A stretch of DNA of 8,949 bases from positions 1-8,949 of the forward strand of contig DTTG01000021.1 of NCBI GenBank assembly GCA_012964845.1, in the 5' to 3' direction. Under the pieces are notes generated by a model. It had not been told where the DNA came from and did no database searches. It was given only the letters and a program-made list of their open reading frames with translations. The first letter of the stretch is position 1; each line of letters opens with the position of its first letter. The position numbers were made by a program, and so were the translations under genes. Positions 6,083-8,949 of this stretch are shown here, one piece after another. This DNA comes from Fidelibacterota bacterium. GTDB taxonomy: Bacteria > Fidelibacterota > Marinisomatia > SCGC-AAA003-L08 > D37C17.

Positions 6083-6828
6083 ATCCCCTATTACCTCTGT
6101 TTAAACGTGAATTATTAGAATTTAAAAAGCATGTATTTCCTACAGTGCTGTTTTGGGTCTTAATGCCTATTGTTATTCATACATTTTTAGCAATTCCCCT
6201 TTCAAGAATTATCACCATGGATATTCGGTATTTGAACTGGTCTGCTGGGGGGATATGGATAACTGCTGCAGGAATGACTGCTTTTTTGCAATCTGCAAGT
6301 CGAATGAGAAAAATACAATTTGAGTCACAACAGATTGATGCGCTATTAAAATCACCAATATCAAACCTGGATTTATTGATCATAAATATTGCAAGAGGTA
6401 TGATGTATGGTATTGGTCAATTTATTGTGGCAATCCTCATTACATCAACCCTAAATAACGAGTACCTCAGTTTAAGCAGTATCCTCATTATTTCTATTCA
6501 AATGTTCACTTTAATTTTACATTTTTCGGTAGTGGGTACCTTAATTGGAATGCTGGTTTCAAATGGAATATTTTTTGTTAATATTTCGTTTATCCTATTT
6601 ATGGGAATCACCATGGGATTTGGAAATTTCATACCCCTAAAATATTACCCTTACTCGTTTCTTTCTGTTGTCAATACAATCCCCACAACAGCCGCATTTG
6701 AAAATGTCAGGTCCGTTATTTTACATAATCCATTTAATTGGGCTGGATTTTTCCTGACTCTGTTTGGAACAATTTTTATTGGTATTATTACGCTTATAAT
6801 CAGTCATAAAATATTTAGAAAAATATGA
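6079..6828 (+). CDS. ABC-2 type transporter permease (249 aa)
   Basis: An integral inner-membrane protein that should form the channel for the preceding ATPase. About six hydrophobic segments can be seen: residues 21-40, 55-72, 104-125, 133-160, 163-182 and 221-243. The short cytoplasmic N-terminus (LFKRELLEFKKH) resembles the amphipathic start of ABC-2 permeases. A charged loop (about 74-99, SRMRKIQFESQQIDALLKSP) between the second and third segments is where this class contacts its ATPase, with the usual 'ALLKSPIS' text. Length is typical for ABC2_membrane proteins (about 240-280). The ATG overlaps the ATPase stop as ATGA, and the stop overlaps the next gene in the same way, so translation is probably coupled. 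The likely complex is two ATPases plus two permeases exporting a lipid, glycan or hydrophobic compound; the substrate cannot be told. Confidence 0.88.
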   Translation: MNPLLPLFKRELLEFKKHVFPTVLFWVLMPIVIHTFLAIPLSRIITMDIRYLNWSAGGIWITAAGMTAFLQSASRMRKIQFESQQIDALLKSPISNLDLLIINIARGMMYGIGQFIVAILITSTLNNEYLSLSSILIISIQMFTLILHFSVVGTLIGMLVSNGIFFVNISFILFMGITMGFGNFIPLKYYPYSFLSVVNTIPTTAAFENVRSVILHNPFNWAGFFLTLFGTIFIGIITLIISHKIFRKI

Positions 6829-7814
6829 ATAATGAAGATAAATTTTATATAATTGGTGTAGATGGAGGTGCCTCCAAAACGAGAGGTATTTTATTTACAG
6901 ATGCGGGAGAAACCATTGCCTCAATAATTGATAAGGGGAGCAATTTATCTGTGAATGGAGAGGTTGCTTCAACCCGTATTCATGATATCATAAATAATTT
7001 ATGCAGTGCTGCAGATATCCCCTTAGAATATGTAGATGCAATTGGCCTGGGATTGGCTGGTTCGTCAAGTCAGGATGGCCGTGACATGGTTTTTGGCAAG
7101 TTAGATAATATTAAATTATCACAGCGGACGATAATTATGAATGATGATGAAGCGGCATTTATTCTGGGATGCCCGGGTGATTTCGGTATATTGGTGACGG
7201 TTGGTACCGGTGTTAATTGCATGTCCCGAAATACAGAAGGGAAAACAATCCGGCAGGCAGGAAAGGGACATGATCAAGGCGATATGGGCAGTGGATATTG
7301 GATCGGGAGACAAGCTCTGCTAAACCTGACCTTGAACGAAACATCTGTTTTGGGTGATAAAGACTTGGAAGAAATCATGTCTGTTTTCTTAAGCCATGTG
7401 GATGAAGAAGAATTTCAGGTAGCAATGGAAAATCTAAACGAAAGTGTAGATGCTGTGTCTATCATCGCGGGGATAGCTGAATCCATAATTGGGTTGGCTG
7501 AAAAAGGGAATGAAGTGGCACTATCCATTATGCAAGAAGCCACCCATGCTGTCTCTGAATATATTATAGCCTTAACAGATGAATTGGATTATAATGAAAA
7601 CCAGATTGTGTTATCAGGAAATGGTTCTGTAATTAGAAATGATTTTTTTAGAAAATCATTAAATGATGACCTTCGATTTAATTTTCCTGAAATAAAGTGG
7701 ACTTTTTCTTCAATTTCCCCTGCTTATGGCGCTGGTATTCTAGCTGCTAAAATACATGATGTTGATATAAAAGTGAGTGACATCGTAAAAGGAGACGCAC
7801 TTGCTCCAGCCTGA
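6825..7814 (+). CDS. BadF/BadG/BcrA/BcrD-family ATPase, probable N-acetyl amino-sugar kinase
   Basis: A 329-residue member of the ASKHA (acetate kinase/sugar kinase/Hsp70/actin) fold. The phosphate-1 motif is GVDGGASKTRG (11-21), phosphate-2 is LVTVGTGVN (123-131), and the adenosine motif is IVLSGNGSVI (261-270). D107 in MNDDEAA is the probable catalytic base, as in N-acetylglucosamine kinase and MurK. The family block usually reading GDEGSGYWIG is GDMGSGYWIG here (152-161), with Met at the acidic position. It lacks the Fe-S cysteines of the BadF/BcrA dehydratase activators, so sugar phosphorylation (GlcNAc, MurNAc or glucosamine to the 6-phosphate) is more likely than dehydratase activation. 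The ATG overlaps the permease stop (ATGA) without its own Shine-Dalgarno sequence, which points to translational coupling. The neighbouring alanine racemase fits a peptidoglycan-recycling role; the exact sugar is inferred. Confidence 0.85.
   Translation: MNNEDKFYIIGVDGGASKTRGILFTDAGETIASIIDKGSNLSVNGEVASTRIHDIINNLCSAADIPLEYVDAIGLGLAGSSSQDGRDMVFGKLDNIKLSQRTIIMNDDEAAFILGCPGDFGILVTVGTGVNCMSRNTEGKTIRQAGKGHDQGDMGSGYWIGRQALLNLTLNETSVLGDKDLEEIMSVFLSHVDEEEFQVAMENLNESVDAVSIIAGIAESIIGLAEKGNEVALSIMQEATHAVSEYIIALTDELDYNENQIVLSGNGSVIRNDFFRKSLNDDLRFNFPEIKWTFSSISPAYGAGILAAKIHDVDIKVSDIVKGDALAPA
7789..7794 (+). promoter_or_regulatory. Ribosome binding site fixing the TTG start of alr
   Basis: AAGGAG lies 6 nt before TTG 7801, inside the 3' end of the kinase gene. 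An in-frame TAA at 7786-7788 excludes a longer form. The next ATG (residue 23) would remove the first strand of the barrel. Confidence 0.75.
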
Positions 7815-8898
7815 AGCCGATATTCATCTTGATCATTTAAAACACAATTATCTCGCCATTAAAAAAATGGTGGGGGCTGCTGAAGTTATGGCAGTTATTA
7901 AGGCAAATGCATACGGACATGGAGCTATTCCAATTGCACATGTTTTATCAGATATGGGTGTCCATGGATTCTGTGTTGCTTTAGGCAGTGAGGCTGTGGA
8001 GCTCATAAATGCCGGCATTCGAGAGCCCATTTTACATTTGGGAAAAATCACTTCCGATAATTTTGAATTGTATAATTCTGGTCAAGTTCACTGCACTATT
8101 AACTCAATTGAGGATCTGCTTGAACTTAAAGAAAATGCTTCAGCAAATTCACCCATTTTTGCCCATTTAAAAATTGATACGGGTATGGGTCGGATGGGTG
8201 TCCGCTTTGAAAATGCCGAGTCAATTATACAAATGTTGTCAGAGACCCCTGAAATCCGGGTGGAGGGGGTATATTCCCATTTTGCCACAGCTGAGGAAAA
8301 TGATACTAAGTATCGCGATTGGCAATTGGATCAATTCCGGAAGGTTATAAAATTAGCCAATAGTATTTTACCTGATATAAAATATTTTCATATTGCTAAT
8401 TCTGCAGGTATTCTAAATTGTCCGGATTCTCACTTTAATATGGTGCGTCCCGGCATATCCCTGTACGGTATCTCGCCGCTTGGAAAACCTCACCATTCAC
8501 TAAATCCGGTGATGAAAATGAAAGCCCCTGTTGTATTGGTGAAAAAAATGAATGCAGGTGATTCGGTGGGATATAGCCGACTTTACACTGCTGAAAAGGA
8601 TGAGAAAATTGCACTGCTTCAGGCAGGATATGCCGATGGTATTCCCACAGTATTTTCCAATTCGGGCAGCGTAGAAATAAAGGGCTCACAATATCCCATC
8701 ATAGGTAAGGTGTCTATGGATTTAATTGCAATAAATTGCGGTGAGGATACAATTAAAGAGGGGGATGAAGCTGTATTTTGGGGTGGAGAACATGAAAATA
8801 CCCGATTGGAATATTTGGCAATTAAATATAAAAAAATACCCTACGAATTCCTAACGGGAGTATCTACTCGTGTTGCCCGAAATTTAATTAATGAGTAG
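7801..8898 (+). CDS. alr: Alanine racemase
   Basis: A 365-residue PLP enzyme converting L-alanine to D-alanine for peptidoglycan; cytosolic homodimer. The N-terminal TIM barrel (about 1-235) carries the PLP lysine K34 in VIKANAYGHG (32-41), KIDTGMGRMGVR (124-135), and MVRPGISLYG (214-223), whose R216 contacts the cofactor ring nitrogen. The C-terminal beta domain (about 240-365) carries the second catalytic base Y258 (VGYSR), the PLP-region motif GYADGIP (276-282) and M306 in the GKVSMD block. Length is usual for the family and no key residue is missing. The TTG start overlaps the kinase gene by 14 bp and has a good Shine-Dalgarno sequence. The stop overlaps the next gene by 8 bp. Placement with a sugar kinase and an ABC exporter suggests wall-precursor supply or recycling. 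Confidence 0.97.
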   Translation: MLQPEADIHLDHLKHNYLAIKKMVGAAEVMAVIKANAYGHGAIPIAHVLSDMGVHGFCVALGSEAVELINAGIREPILHLGKITSDNFELYNSGQVHCTINSIEDLLELKENASANSPIFAHLKIDTGMGRMGVRFENAESIIQMLSETPEIRVEGVYSHFATAEENDTKYRDWQLDQFRKVIKLANSILPDIKYFHIANSAGILNCPDSHFNMVRPGISLYGISPLGKPHHSLNPVMKMKAPVVLVKKMNAGDSVGYSRLYTAEKDEKIALLQAGYADGIPTVFSNSGSVEIKGSQYPIIGKVSMDLIAINCGEDTIKEGDEAVFWGGEHENTRLEYLAIKYKKIPYEFLTGVSTRVARNLINE

Positions 8899-8949
8899 GA
8901 TTCTACTCATATTACTCATGTTTGTGGCATGTGCTGCGCCACCCATCCC
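8891..8949 (+). CDS. Partial lipoprotein, N-terminal signal peptide only
   Basis: An ATG inside the last codons of alr opens a frame that runs off the right edge (19 codons seen). The text is MSRILLILLMFVACAAPPI: one arginine, a hydrophobic core and a lipobox-like FVAC with C14, as in type II (SPase II) lipoprotein signal peptides. Residue 15 is Ala, so no Asp+2 retention signal is seen. The 8-bp overlap with alr suggests it is the fifth gene of the operon. It has no Shine-Dalgarno sequence of its own. The mature function cannot be seen. Confidence 0.6.
   Translation, partial: MSRILLILLMFVACAAPPI

Noticed and set aside
5156..6828. CcmA/CcmB heme exporter pair
   Set aside because: The ATPase is much longer than CcmA and has a C-terminal accessory region, the permease lacks CcmB-like text, and no cytochrome maturation genes are near.
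1..8949. A defence, phage or other mobile gene system
   Set aside because: No nuclease-helicase, toxin-antitoxin, integrase or transposase genes are present; the coding content is metabolic, replication and envelope genes.

Overview
The window looks like part of a chromosome from a free-living bacterium of moderate, AT-leaning composition. The gene content (membrane-anchored GltS-like FMN protein, proofreading PolA, alanine racemase, a lipoprotein) and a Bacteroidetes-like promoter candidate without a Shine-Dalgarno sequence before polA would fit the FCB group. The text of PolA reminds me of Candidatus Marinimicrobia (SAR406-type), but that is recollection and I hold it with low to moderate confidence. 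No phage, plasmid, CRISPR or defence genes are visible.

Layout: (1) positions 1-1358, minus strand: an FMN-binding glutamate-synthase-family protein with an intact 3Fe-4S cysteine motif, cut off by the left edge. It is open through the whole stretch and has an N-terminal membrane segment. (2) 1359-1508: AT-rich divergent promoter region with an 11-bp direct repeat. (3) 1509-1973, plus: a stand-alone tandem CBS-domain protein. (4) 1974-2249: intergenic region with a heptamer repeat right after the CBS stop codon, then three GTAG-headed REP-like palindromic units, then a candidate polA promoter. (5) 2250-4952, plus: full-length DNA polymerase I with all three activities apparently intact. (6) 4953-5155: intergenic region built almost wholly from short degenerate tandem repeats, 7-mers directly after the polA stop and 8-mers closer to the next operon. 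(7) 5156-8949, plus: a tightly packed operon of ABC ATPase, ABC-2 permease, BadF/NAGK-type sugar kinase, alanine racemase and the start of a lipoprotein. Every junction overlaps (4, 4, 14 and 8 bp).

How the genes may work together: the last operon joins an ABC-2 type exporter with a likely amino-sugar kinase and the D-alanine-producing racemase. This suggests a cell-envelope or peptidoglycan-recycling unit (inference). The ATPase departs from consensus in the signature motif and the switch histidine, which is the oddest protein-level feature here. The most unusual DNA-level features are the intergenic 7-mer and 8-mer repeats and the GTAG palindromes.
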